Made by a program: the position numbers and the translations under genes
Shown: piece after piece, positions 27,901 to 40,000 of the stretch
Layout: each line of letters begins with the position of its first letter
Position numbering within the stretch: the first letter of the stretch is position 1
The notes under the pieces: generated by a model
Told to the model about the DNA's origin: nothing
Databases searched by the model: none
The model's input: the letters and a program-made list of their open reading frames with translations, nothing else
Assembly: GCF_020740795.1 (NCBI RefSeq)
Contig: NC_067287.1
Coordinates: 12,291,501-12,355,500, forward strand
Source: Apus apus
Taxonomy: Eukaryota; Chordata; Aves; Apodiformes; Apodidae
Direction: 5' to 3'
Length of the DNA: 64,000 nucleotides

Positions 27901-30900
27901 GCCTGCTGTTAGCACTGTGTCATTGCTGTGCAGCTGTGGCTAAGCTCTTTTTAAGCTGGTAAATCCTCTGGTAGTGTTAGCTGGGACCTAGGAGCATAAA
28001 TGGAGGAAGTTGAAAAAGCATCAGCTAGAAAGTCGCAAACTGACTTTCTGGCCTGACAACAGAGTTAGTTTGTGTTCTGGGAGATTTGTTCCCTTTTTAG
28101 CAGTTTCAGTATTGGCTGATGGTTTGTTACCAGTAGCAACTGTCATTCACTGAAAGAAAAGTGCCCATCTGTCTCATGTGTTTGCTTGTAGATGATAGTG
28201 TTGGAATTGCACATTAGCAGTGTGACCTACCAGCAGAAGTTCACAATTGAAGCCTTTAAGAAGAAGCAGATTTTTGTCATAGGAGACTTTTGTTAAGCAT
28301 AAAATATATGAATAACCTGAAATATGTCCCTGACGTGGGCTTCCTCTATGTACAAGCATCCATATCCAGTCCTGACAAGATTTCTTTTTAAAGGAATCCA
28401 AGCCCATACCAATTAAGTAAAGCCAAAATGAAAAAATTAGTATTCTTCCAGGCAGGCTTCATTATGCATGGAAATAAGGTGTCTTAGAGAATCTGTTAAA
28501 AAAAAAAAAAGTGTCACAAGTAGTATCACAATCTACAGCCTGTCAACTACTCTGTCAAGTCAGTGGTTTTGCACCAGACTGTGTCTGTCTGGAGAGGTGG
28601 TGGTGTCTACAGAGAGGGGAATGTTGGGTTGGAACAGGCTGCCTGTTATCAGCCAGGCCAGGCCTTTGTCAGCACCAGGCAGCCATGAATACGAGCATCC
28701 CAGAATTGCCAAGTGGGAACAACAGACTCTGCTAATCTTTTCAGCACTCTCAGGTGCACCAAAAGGCCTGAACCTGAGATCACTGGAAGCAGAGGGAATC
28801 TTTCCAGTGGTTTCAGTGAGCCTGTGATAATATGAGATGAAAACCAGAGGGAAAGCTCCTTTAATCCTCAAATCTCTTCAAAGCATTATGGTTTTTAGCA
28901 GGTGGTTTTCTTCCAGATGAGCAATTCAGTTTCTGTGTTGACAACAGCACTTTAAATAGCAGCAAATATGGATATGGCCTACTTAGAAAGAGGTTTTTCT
29001 GGTCCCTATGAGAGAACCTCGTGTTTTATGGACACAAAAATGCCCTGAGAACACCCAAAACTTGATATCCCAGACTGATGTTGGCATGAGTGCAATTACC
29101 CCATTTGCACTGCTATCATTGGGCTGTGTTTAGAGCCTCTGAAACATACGCACGGCCGTCATGCCGTCAATCTAGATTCCTGCCTGCACTTCCCCCGAAC
29201 AGTCGTGGCTGGTTGTTCAAACCAGGGCTTTCTGCTCAGTCTCACCTGTGTCAGGAATGGCAGGTGAACTGCATATGTGACGTTCATCAGAGTCTGCTTC
29301 TTCCCCTGCAGCTGCAATGCTGAGACTGCTGCCGAATCCCCCTCGGAGGGGCAGTGTGATCTGAGGGAACCTGATCTCCCACCTCCGGAGGACAGCCAGC
29401 AGCCCACAGCGATGTCCATGGCAACAGAGACCTGGGAGGACAAGCCAAGTAACGAGACACCCAGCGGCACTCCACCTGCAGAGAATGTAAGGGGGAGAAG
29501 CTCACCTCTCATCTTGAGCATGTTTATGATTTTTTTCTTGTCAGAAGCTCTAAAGAATCCCTTTGTTGTAGGAACTGTGCAGACTAGGAACCTGGGATCT
29601 GAAATCACACCAACTCCCATGGGCGATTAAACTCTGTTACAAGGATTTCTAGTGCCTCTTTTAGGACAGTTAATGAAACAGGAGTCAGTTTTGTGCCCTT
29701 GCCTATCTGCTACTGCACCTCTTGCAACGAGTTCAGCAATAACCTCTCATGGCTTTCAGTGTGGCACCAGCCCCTCATTGCTGTGCTGCCCAGGATTTCA
29801 GACAGATGCCCTCCCTGTCCCCACTTTGCCAAACCGCCAAGGCAGGTAAGGCATAGAGGCTGGAGTTCCTGGCCCTGCAGTGCTGAAATGTTCAGAGAAG
29901 AGGGGCAAGTTAGCTCAGATCCCTGGAGGTCTGGCTCAGCCTCCCCTTTAGGTCCTTAGCCAGTGCTATGCTCTTGACTTCTTCACAGTTATTCCAGTAG
30001 CTGTGATCCAGGCACCATGGAGCCACTGTACTGACAGCTACACATCAACAGAGGGTGAGGAGTCCCTGCTGTTGAGACTAAGCAAGACAGAGGGACCTGG
30101 GGGGACAGATTTCCTAATGATCGTGTAGCAGAGCTTCATTTACAATCCTAACACTGAGGACCTGCCTTTTCTCTCCTTTGGCAACTAGAGTCCGGTGGGT
30201 GCAAACCAGGCACGGCTTGGACCACTTCCTCGCTCCAAACCTACTTGCTTGTCTTTGCTTTTCTTGCAGACTCCCAGCCCCAGCTGCCGCCGCTCCAGCT
30301 CTGACCTTGCCCACGAGAGTGCAGATGGTGCCAAGGCCCAGCGGGAGTGCCGGCTGCGGCCGCACTTCAGCGACCCGATGCCCACGGACTCGGTGAAGAG
30401 GAAGCAGCTGGAGCTGAAGATCGCGGCGGCAGCGCGACAGCACGCACAGAAGCGCCGGCAGGAGCGAGACTACGGTACCCGCCTTCTGCACACTCGGGGG
30501 GGTTGATGGGCCACTGCCGAGCCCTGCTACACTGGTGTAGATAGGGAGTGACTCTGCTGACCTGGGGGTGGGAAGTGTTCTGCGTTTCACCCAGGTGTGC
30601 AAGAGATGAGGATCTACTTTGATGTGCCCCTGTCCCTGCCTGGCAGATGGAAGCAGGGGAGAGGGACCGAATGAGTTCACAGGTATGGGCAGAGCAGGGA
30701 TGACAAATTTTTCCTGGGAGCCATTTACTTTTGACCCTGCCCTTCCCAGCAGCAAAACAGGAGTGGGGGGGGAAGCCCTGCTTTCACCAGATCTCCCCCG
30801 CAAGGGTTCCTGTCACTCATGGGTGTGCCAGTTTGGGCTCCTCAGGCGAGCTCTGTGCCTATAGTGATTTGTATCTCTTCTCAGGTCCAGTGGTAGCAAA

Positions 30901-33900
30901 AGCCAACCTTGGCCACGGTGGCAGTTTTGATGAGACCCGCCGCGCCCCACGTGGCTCCCTGCGCTCCAGACGTCATTGGAGCAATGTCAGCAGCCTGAGC
31001 ACGGACAGTGGGATTGTTGGAGTGAATGATCTCCAGGATGACCTGGATCCCAGCAAGGCCACCCGCACCAAGTCGGTGGAGGTGGAGAGGGCAGATAGTG
31101 GCATTGGCCAGATGCCAGCCAGAAAGTGGAGGAACAGGGCATCCGAAACACTGAGCTCCCTGCAAGCCTGGGAAGCCCACCGTCCCTGCACTGACTGTGG
31201 AGAAAGGGACCTCCCAGTGGAGACCGATGTGCAGAACTGCAATCAGAGGCGGGCTGACCTCTGTGAGAAGTGCTGCAAGCGCAGGACGGAGCGCAAGGAG
31301 TCTGTGCTGGAGTTTGTTAATACAGAGGCCAGCTATGGAGAGGACCTGCGCATCATCAAAGAAGAGTTCTACCTCCCGATGCAGGCAGCTGGGCTGCTGA
31401 GCCAGGAGCAGCTCCTGGGCATCTTCAGCAACATCCAGGAGCTCATCGACCTCAATGAGAACTTCCTGGAGATACTCCAGGAAGAGATTGATCAGGCCTT
31501 TGACCAGGTATGATGCTGCATGCTCTAAAGAGGCCAGACTGGGCAAACAGGTATAGGTTGTGTGTTGGTGAGGCAGCACAGGTGGAGCAGAGGATTGGGA
31601 GGTAGGACTCCTGGGTTTTGGTCGTCTATGTATTCCCTTGTTCCCTGAGCTATTGTAAACCAGTTATTTCAGTAGGCCTGTGCCAGGTCACAGCTGCTAG
31701 GCTTACACATCCAGAAGTCAGAGAACAATTTACCATGACATTTATTTTTCACTTAGTCATCAAAGTAGCCAGTAAGAGGACAACTGAAGGAGACTGCTTC
31801 CCAGACAGGCTTGCTGCTGACTACAATTGCAGAAGTTGTTAAGGGCCCTGTCTGTTACCTGAGTTACAGGCCTCCCCTCCCCATTTGCTCATAAACACTC
31901 ACTGTTAATTTCTGGACTGCTGCATTAGCTGTATGGCAGACCTGCCAGCAAGAAGGTCCCCAGGACGCTCTTCTGACTAGCAGGCTCACTCTGGCCTCTA
32001 GCCTTTGAGCCCCTGCTGTGATGCACTGGTCTAGCCTGTAGAAGCAGAGAAGACATCTCTGTATGTGTAAAAGAGCAAGCAGTTAGACCAGCTTTCCTTC
32101 CCCTGCCCATGCACTGCTTCCCCCTGGACCTGCAGAGACTGCCTTTCCACCAGGAAGGGTGAGCCCAGTTCCACTTTTGGTCTGGCCCTCTCCAGATCCT
32201 GCAGTAGGTTGGTGCTGGTAGGACTGAATGCAGGCTCTATGGCTGTGCCTCTCCTGAACTAACCATGTATTTCATGCTTGCAGGGTGATGATGACCTGAT
32301 GACTGTGTGCATCGGCGAAATATTTCTAGAGTTTGTCAATATGCTGCCAGCCTTTCAGACCTACTGTCTCCAGCAGTCCTCCTCTGTGAACATGCTCAAT
32401 GCGCTGGAGAAGGAGAAGGAGTTGCTCAGGTGAGAAAAGGAATGAGTGTATTCTGCCAGGCTTTGGGGACAGGAAGGCCTTTGTTCAATGAGATCCAAAT
32501 TTTGATGCCGATGTTCTTCAGTGATGAACTGCTCTCTCTTGGGGTGAGGAGAGTAATTTACCCTCCAAAATATATTAACCCCTTGATACTTCCACTGAGG
32601 CAGCCAATTGGTCCCCAACTATATTCTGTATTTTGTGGTACCAGTGTTTGCCCCCTGACCACTGGGCTGAGTGGTCACCAAGTAACACCCAGCTGAGAAC
32701 AGCTCTCAGTCCCTGCTCCAGAGCACACTTTGGATTTCCACTGGGGAAAGCCACTGTGTGGAGTTTGCATGACTTGCATTTGTTTCCCATTCCTAACCCT
32801 GGCCTGCTGGGCAACATCAGGCAAGTCACTTCTCTCTTTCCACTGCAAGACCTTAAATGATGACAGTACCAAATTCTTGCTTAGAGTGCTTTGTATTCTA
32901 ATGATGAAAGAAGCTACAAATTAGTGTCATCAGATATAAGATGGTGTATCTGCCTTGAGCCTACGTCAGTGTGTACCAGAGAAAGATCACACCCTCATTA
33001 TTTTAATAGCAATTTAATAGAGGACTGACAGGATGTTCTAGTGTCCCAGGCACCTTATTGCTCTTCTGCAGCTGAGCACAGCTGCAGAAATTGTGGCTGT
33101 TTTTTGAGAAGACAGAATTCACAAGGCTGCTGAAACCAAAGGGGAGGCTGCAGTGCCCAGCAGCTGTCAGCACCACGCTGTCCTTTTGCATGTAGGATTG
33201 CAGCATCTGCTGGCCGAACAGCCATCATTTCATTCCCTCTTCTTAAATCCCTGCAGAATATTCCTCAATGTCTCCCAGAATGACAACACAGCGCTGCGGC
33301 GGATGAACTTGAGGTCCTTCCTGATGGCACCTTTGCAAAGAGTCACCAAGTACCCACTGCTGCTCAGCAGAATCATCAAGGCCACCACTGATTACCACCC
33401 AGATCACAGCAACCTGCGGGAGGCCAAGAGCCGCATCGAGTCTCACCTGGAGCACATCAACATGAAAACCAAGCAGGAGGGAAACACATGGACCCTCCGC
33501 TCCTTTCGTCAGGACAGCAAGAAGAAGAGAGAAGTCATCAACATTGAGATGAGAGAAACTGCCCTCAAAACTGTAGGCTGGCTGCGGGAGGAAACACGGT
33601 TTGTGATGGAGGGGTCTTTGCAGCTGGCTCAGCCCCCTGACGGCCAATGGGTGAAGAAAGGCAGCAAGACCTTGAAGTTCCAGAACATGCAGGTCCTCCT
33701 CCTGGTGAACATGAAGCGTGTATCTGAGTCCAGCCTGGAATCAGCCGAGCCAGGGCCTGTGAAGGACGCCGTGCTGGTACTCATCAGGGACAAAAATAAT
33801 GGGAAGTTCCATTTGCTCAGGGAGCCCTTGAGGCTGAGTAATTGCATTGTCTCCACTGATCCCGACTGCGATGACACTTTTGAACTCATTGAGATCAGGC

Positions 33901-34052
33901 GGGAGGCGTTTGTGTTCCGGGACAGCGACCGGGCACGGACTCACCACTGGTTCAGGCAGATCAGGCGCTACTCGCGGGAGCTGGGCTCCTGGAAGAAGCG
34001 GCGGAACGCGCTGCCCAACATCATGATCAGCACCCCTCACACCAGGCCCTGA
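23414..34052 (+). CDS. DH-PH Rho guanine nucleotide exchange factor, six coding exons, about 1171 residues
   Basis: Coding exons are 23414-24984, 29312-29486, 30270-30474, 30885-31507, 32284-32429 and 33257-34052. All introns are GT-AG and every phase joins cleanly. Residues about 787-978 form a Dbl-homology domain with the motif LQRVTKYPLLLSRI at 933-946. A PH domain follows at about 1010-1148 with the expected C-terminal-helix Trp at 1138. DH domains load GTP onto Rho, Rac or Cdc42 GTPases, and the PH domain binds lipid or tunes activity. Two cysteine clusters are visible, C210-C225 and C752-C781. The N-terminal 600 residues are polar, Ser-rich and probably mostly disordered. A basic helix lies at about 624-650, and Ser-rich SSLSTDSG and ADSGIG segments at about 687-725. 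I do not recognise the exact family member. TSN lies about 9.7 kb downstream in the opposite orientation. The start is the least certain part. Confidence 0.87.
24985..29311 (+). other. Exchange factor intron 1
   Basis: This is a 4.3-kb intron between phase-2 exon ends. No further exon with conserved coding potential is evident. It holds a consensus polyadenylation hexamer at 25279-25284 and a short A-run near 28498-28511. Confidence 0.75.
25279..25284 (+). promoter_or_regulatory. Candidate intronic polyadenylation signal (AATAAA)
   Basis: The canonical hexamer lies 291 bases after the TAA that is reached if the exon-1 donor is not used (24986-24988). A T/G-rich stretch (TTTTGTTTATGTTTGTTTTTTT) follows within about 40 bases, as expected downstream of a cleavage site. 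Use of this site would give a short protein lacking the DH and PH domains. This is inference from sequence only. Confidence 0.4.
29312..29486 (+). CDS. Exchange factor exon 2
   Basis: The acceptor TTCTTCCCCTGCAG and the donor AGAAT|GTAAGG bound 175 bases that enter in phase 2 and leave in phase 0. The exon encodes a Glu/Pro/Ser-rich, probably disordered segment (residues 524-582), including DLPPPEDSQQPTAMSMATE. No domain is visible. Confidence 0.85.
30270..30474 (+). CDS. Exchange factor exon 3 with basic helix
   Basis: The acceptor TTGCTTTTCTTGCAG and the donor CTACG|GTACCC bound 205 bases. They encode a Ser/Arg segment (CRRSSSD) and then a strongly basic amphipathic helix, KRKQLELKIAAAARQHAQKR, at residues 625-644. 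That helix could be a membrane, partner or nuclear-import contact (inference). Codon phase moves from 0 to 1. Confidence 0.88.
30885..31507 (+). CDS. Exchange factor exon 4: cysteine cluster and start of DH domain
   Basis: The acceptor ATCTCTTCTCAG and the donor GACCAG|GTATGA bound 623 bases. The exon encodes residues 651-858: Ser-rich WSNVSSLSTDSGI and RADSGIGQM segments, then C752-x2-C755-x13-C769-x7-C777-x2-C780-C781, then the first DH helices with VLEFVNTEASYGEDLRII. That stretch is the usual start of conserved region 1 of DH domains. Confidence 0.93.
32284..32429 (+). CDS. Exchange factor exon 5: middle of DH domain
   Basis: The acceptor TTTCATGCTTGCAG and the donor CTCAG|GTGAGA bound 146 bases encoding residues 859-906 plus two bases. 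It reads GEIFLEFVNMLPAFQTYCLQ, matching the DH conserved-region-2 pattern in which the protein usually has F..Y..YC. Phase 0 to 2. Confidence 0.92.
33257..34052 (+). CDS. Exchange factor exon 6: end of DH domain and PH domain
   Basis: The acceptor AAATCCCTGCAG joins the AG carried over from exon 5 to give Arg907. The exon contains RSFLMAPLQRVTKYPLLLSR, the most conserved DH helix, then the PH domain up to the basic tail GSWKKRRNALPNIMIS and a TGA stop at 34050-34052. The 3' UTR follows. Possible poly(A) signals are ATTAAA at 35408-35413 and AATAAA at 36029-36034; I cannot choose between them. Confidence 0.95.
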
Positions 34053-37000
34053 GTCCTGCACACGCAGCACCTGGGAAGACTTGGCTTGGCTGGTGCCATG
34101 TGCAAGGACCATCAGGAGCCTTGGTGGCTTGATTTTGCTTTGCTCTATGGACTACACAGGGAGAAGCCTGGCCCACAAAGACTCTCAGCAGCACTGGAAG
34201 CGAGTGTTACAGCCTAATTCTGTTGTCCAGCTTCAGGACTCACAACCCATTTGTGGCTGTTGTACATCCAGAGATGGGCTTTCCTCGAGGAGCAGATCCC
34301 TGGAAGGAAACACTGAGTTTATCTTGTTAATATTGCACTGCAGGAGAATGATGTATGATGCTTGCCATTGCATGGATTGTGTTGAAAGCCAGTCTTGACA
34401 ACATGAGAGAGGTTTTCACCATTGACTGCATTTCATCAGCATTAGGTAAAGTCAGGGTCAAAATTAGGTGCAGTATTATGCAACAGGGGAGGAAGGTTGG
34501 AGAAAAGGATGTTTTCCACCACTACTCCTAAGGACTATATTTCATTATTCACTTCCGTATATTCAGTCAAAATATTTGTTTGAAAAGAAAGGTCTTTCAT
34601 CTTTTCTCGGAATCAAGTAGGTATCAGTTTGCTCTGATACAGCTGCATGCACACAGAAAAAAAAAAAAAAGTTAAAAAAAAAAAAAAGCAGACAAGATTT
34701 AAAGGGTTCTTGCTTTCTGACACAAACACCCCAAATATGTGTAGAAGCTGTGGAAAAGCAGTACACCCCCACTGACTTAGGGACTGGACCATAACCCTGC
34801 ATCTGAAATATATCAGAAGTGTATGTAAATATAGCTCTGCTGCCACTAATAGTGAACTTAAAAGTTTGCAATTATTTAAAAGATGTAATCTAGTGTATTT
34901 AAAAATTTGATTGAAAGCAACAATTTACATTGTATTGTAGAGTAACATAAAAGGTTTTAATAGTTATGTTTCAATGAGTTTAGGTGGGTGTTTTTTTAAA
35001 ACATTTGTTTTCTGGTGTAGATCCTTCATGTGGTGTGGGTGGCATTCAGGTGAGCAATGTGCCTCCATCTGTCCATTGGATCCCCTGAGCAGAGTTCAGG
35101 GGCTACCCCAAATGAGACTGAGAGAACAGTACAAGCAATAGACTGGCACAAAATCTGATGCTCTGGCCGCCCAGGTCAGGCCTGGCGGTCCAGGCGTGAG
35201 AGCCAAAGCTGAGGCCACAAAACATTCCCCCATGAGGTCCAGCCTCTCTCAGCTCCACAGCAGGGACATGACTCGAAACTGAACAATGGTAAAAAGGCAA
35301 ACAGGGTTTAACCTTTTCAGCCTGACATTACTAATGATGGTGACCTTGCGATTACAAGAGCAGCAAAATGTCACACTGTGACATACATAGCAAATGCCAG
35401 AGGCTAAATTAAAGCACCCTGAATTTTGGTCAGTGGATCTCAGAGGACAACCTGTAAGTGTTCCTTCAGACCCCAAGGTAAAGACAAAGTTAATCAGCAT
35501 TATTCACTCACAACAAAATATTTCTGTTACAGGCATTTATTTTACGGGAGGATTCACACAAAGAAGCATATTTGTGTATTTTTCCAGAGATCAACCAGCA
35601 TCAGTGAGCACACAAAGGAAGGTGGACAGAGGCTTCATGTAGGTAGCCCTCATGTTGTAAGACACCACCGACCCCAGGCCTGAGCAGGCCTCCAAACCAT
35701 GTCCAGTGCTTTGTCCTCCTACCACAGCTGCTGGGCTCGTTACTTCTCCAGGCACTGAGGCAGACACCAGCAGTAAGATGTGTGATTTCTGGCTGGATTT
35801 TATCTGCACCTGCACCATCCAGTGTTTTAGTGCTTTGTTCTGTCCTTAAGGAAATGGGAGTTGTTGCTTCATTGGAGGCTTCACAAACACACAGCCAAGA
35901 TGTAAGGGTGGCAGCACACAGCTAAGTGCTGTGGCAAGTGAAAGCTGGCAAAATGCTTACTGGGGCAGCAGCCTGACTCCCTCAAGTGGGCTGGAATCCC
36001 CTCCAGCTGTTCCTCATCATAAGACTAGAATAAATTGTTTGTTCCCCCCCAATATGCACTGAACAGCCACTGACGAGCATGAAACATTGCTTTGAGAAGT
36101 TTGTTGCTTGTTTTTTTAAGTAGATGGATGCCTGAGCATGGCAGCTGCTGGAGGGACCTTTCTCTGATGCTGTCATGACAGATCTGCATCTCACAGCCTT
36201 CAAGCCCCATCCACCTAACGTGCAAAAAGCAACAGCTTGTAGCACCTTTGTTTTCTCTCCCAAGATCAAAATGGCTCAGCTACCTTCTCTTCTTTACCTT
36301 CAGTGGCAGTTTTGATAAGGGAAGGCTAAAGTACAGTGAGCCTAATAGCTTGATTTATCCAAACAGCCAGTGGCTTTCACAGCCACAGAAAGCTGCTGCT
36401 TCCTGGAATTTTTTTCAATTACTTTCCAGCACAGTGGTTTTCTCCACACCAATTTATACTCAGAACCAGCCTTGGACTATTTGTACAGTCATATCTTTAA
36501 ATCAAGATACCTTCAGTCATGCTGGCTGTTCAAAAAGGTTAGAGAACAATAAGTATATGTAAAAGGTCTGATATTTAGCATCAATCTTGCATTTGGGTGA
36601 TTGTTCCATTTGTCAGATTCAGGGTTTTTCTAGGTATCACAGGAAACACCTGCCTGCCAGGCTCCTAGTAATCATGGCCTATTTCCTCTGAACCAAGCAA
36701 ACCCTCCCCAAAAGAAAGTCCATAAATAATTGCTGGCTGTTGAGTTACGAGCAGGACATGTACTTGGTGCTGTAGCCCTGTCCTAAAAAACCTGTGGCCA
36801 GGGAACAGTACAAGGTCTTTCATCTGGGACAGCCTGATTGTTGAACCTGTCAGACTGGACAGAGGTTGTGCTTCCAATGTTATTTGTCTTGTATGTATCC
36901 GGTGTGTACTCAGCTGCTCGCCTGCCTTTAAATTGCAGGTGTTGAAAGGGAGCACGAGCACAGCACCATCTCCATGGCCCTGTGGGTGCTGGTGCTGTGG

Positions 37001-40000
37001 GGTGAGCCTGCACAGGAAGGGCAGAGCGTGTCAGCACACTGACAGGGCAGTAAGTTTCCATAATCCCTGGGCACCTTTCTCAACTAGATGATCCCTCTCC
37101 TGGGAAGCTCCAGGTCTTTCAGTACCACATGTACACATCTTACTTGGCAGCACTGGAGATTAGTTGTGCTGTATTTTTCCATTTCTGATTAACAAACCTG
37201 ACAAAATGCTATCATAACCCAGGGTACTTGGGAACAGGGTTGTCTATAAGCCAAGAAAGCAATTACTTGTTCCAAACTGGCCATCCTAGGGCTCTGTGAT
37301 ATTTTTATGCCTCTCAGAAGTCATGACTGACAATACCAAGATTACTTTTCAAGACTCCTGCCCACTGAACATAGCCGAATAACACAAGCAGGCCTTTATG
37401 GAGGTACCATGTTAGGGGGAAAAAGAGGATGTCATATTGCTCTGTTGATTTATCAGAACTCATAGATGACCTTTAGCAAGAATTTAGGATGTGTCCTACT
37501 GGTCATTTATGAGGAAGACAACAACAACAAGCAGCAGTATTTATCATTGAGTCCATGTAGTTTTGAGCTCAAGACAGACCCAAGATGATAACACAACACT
37601 GGGTTAAGAGCCCCCTCAGAGACCTAGTCCCAAGGAAAGAGGGAGTAGATGCGCAGAGCTACAAAGATGATGAAGAGAGTGGAACATCTCCCTTATGAGG
37701 AAAGGCTGAGGGAGCTGGGTCTCTTTAGCTTGGAGAAGAGGAGACTGAGGGGTGACCTCATCAAAGTTTACAAATATGTAAAGGGTGAGTGTCAGGAGGA
37801 TGGAGCCAGGCTTTTTTCAGTGATGTCTAGTGATAGGACAAGGGGCAATGGGTGCAAACTGGAGCATAGGAGGTTCCATGTAAACATCAGAAAAAACTTC
37901 TTTACTGTGAGAGTGACAGAGCCCTGGGACAGGCTGCCCAGAGAGGTTGTGGAGTCTCCTTCGCTGGAGACATTCAAACCCTCCTGGACACATTCCTGTG
38001 TGATGTGCTCTGGGTGATCCTGCTCTGGCAGGGGGGTTGGACTAGATGATCTTTCGAGGTCCCTTCCAACCCCTAAGAGTCTGTGATTCTGTGATGCTTT
38101 AAGAGTCAACAGGCTGAATGGGAAAGCCTGAAAAAAAGCACAGGGAGATGAAGAGCAAATACTTTAAAGTACAGAGACTTCTGCTTTAGTGAATAGAGAT
38201 CCTCTATTTTGTGGTGTCCTTGCACATTCCTGGTTGTCCTTAACAGAAGTGAGGGTGCAGAAGGGGTGTTGAGCATGGGCCTCTGCTGGGTGATCAAGAA
38301 CACATCTGAAAGGGAGGACCAGTGTTGGTTTGGCAGCAAGAAGCTATTGTAGCTGTCATTGGAGACTCAGTGATTGACCTCAGCACATCCCAAAACCTTC
38401 TGTCACTACAGTGGGATATGATGGACCAAAAAGTATTACTGGTGAGGCAGACAAAGAAATTCCCTTATTTCTCACAGAGGCTGCTGCAGAATATCAATAT
38501 GACTAGATACAGGTACAAGAAATTAAAAAAAATAATTTAAAAATCAAAGTTTTGGCAGTAACACTGCACAGTCCAAAACCTCCAGGCAAATGCCAAGGGC
38601 ACTCATTAGGAAGGAAGACATCTCCCTCAGGAAGCTGAAGGTGGTCCCCTAAGGGAAACCTTTCTACAACATGGACGGAAAAGCTGAGTGACAGGAACTT
38701 TGAGGGTCCTCTTCAACAGAGAGTGAAGAACCCTAATGAGGAATCAGAATGCAGGCAGAGTATCCTCCAGCACCAGCCTCTGCCCAGGCTTGACTGGGAG
38801 CAGTTACACAGCTGGAAAAAGTTGAAAAGCTGGCATTAGGCTCTAGGCCTATTAGCAGAGATGAATGTAATGATAATTTGCAACTCTCCAGCTCATATCC
38901 TGCCCCAGTACAATCTTCATCAGCACAGGCATCCCTGAGAAATTATCTCAGTTGCAGGTGAGAATACCCAGACTGCAAACAGCCCTCCCAGGGAAGGTGC
39001 CCTGCACATAAGTAGGCAAATGAACTCCCTCTTTCAGCAGTGATGGGGCCCGAGGTGGCTTTGAACCCTTCTCTCCTAGAACAGGAACCTCTCTTGCAGA
39101 GCCAGAGTCACATGCTTGGGGGGGATCTGCACCAAACGTCTTTGGGTGTTGTGAGGAGTGCTGGTAGATGAAGCCTGGAGGTCACAAGAAAGTCACAGAG
39201 CAGATCCCATGACTGATGCCTGGGGTAACCAAAACATGTGAAGAGCACAAGGCCTGTATAGCCCTGGACTGTTTCACAGAGGCTGAAATCCGAGGCTTTT
39301 TCCTCCTTTTAGGCTTTCTGCAATCCCTGTTGAAGTCTCCAACAGGCTGTCGTAGGCATCAGACTTCACAGAAGCCTGTGGGAGCTGCACAGGGCCTGGG
39401 TGCAGACTCAGAGGCAGGTGCACAGCTCTCCCTACTGGGCTGGGGAGCAGGCAGTGCCCTGATAGGACTCAGGCTCTTACATTTTCCCCACCAGAAGCAG
39501 GTTAGACATTTGTACACTCACAGTGTCAATGTACAGATGAACAAGCACTCAGACAAGGAGTGCTTCCCCCTTCTGTCAAGAAGGGGCTGCTTTTAGGACA
39601 GCCATTTCCCCTTTGGGCAGGGCAGCTTTCCAGAGATGACTAAACCCGCCAGAAGTGCTGCAGTTTGAAGTTCCCATAAACAGAGAAACCTGCAAAGAGA
39701 CACCCATCTTCAAGTAATTCATGCCTGACTCACAGCATGTGTACAGGAGATGGATACTGTAAAGGACCATTCCTTTCAACATCAAACACTTGCTTAATGA
39801 CCTTCCACAAATGGAGCAGGCAGGAGGCTCTCTGAACAGCCCCTATACACACCTGAGTATAGTTGCACTGCAGCATCCAGCAACAGGCAGTACTTTAGTG
39901 AGGGAAGATGGACTGCTGATGAGTAACAGGTCAATATCCATGCACAGACCCCAGAAGTCACTCCTTTCTGCTCTTGTTAATTGCCTCGGTGTGTAATGAC

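Noticed and set aside
30114..30803. 229-residue minus-strand frame
   Set aside because: It runs antisense over exon 3 of the exchange factor, whose plus-strand frame has matching splice sites and phases.
30881..31579. 232-residue minus-strand frame
   Set aside because: Antisense shadow of the conserved exon 4 that encodes the start of the DH domain.
37649..38017. 122-residue frame that looks like a conserved gene
   Set aside because: It is the C-terminal end of CR1 ORF2 followed by the CR1 tail.
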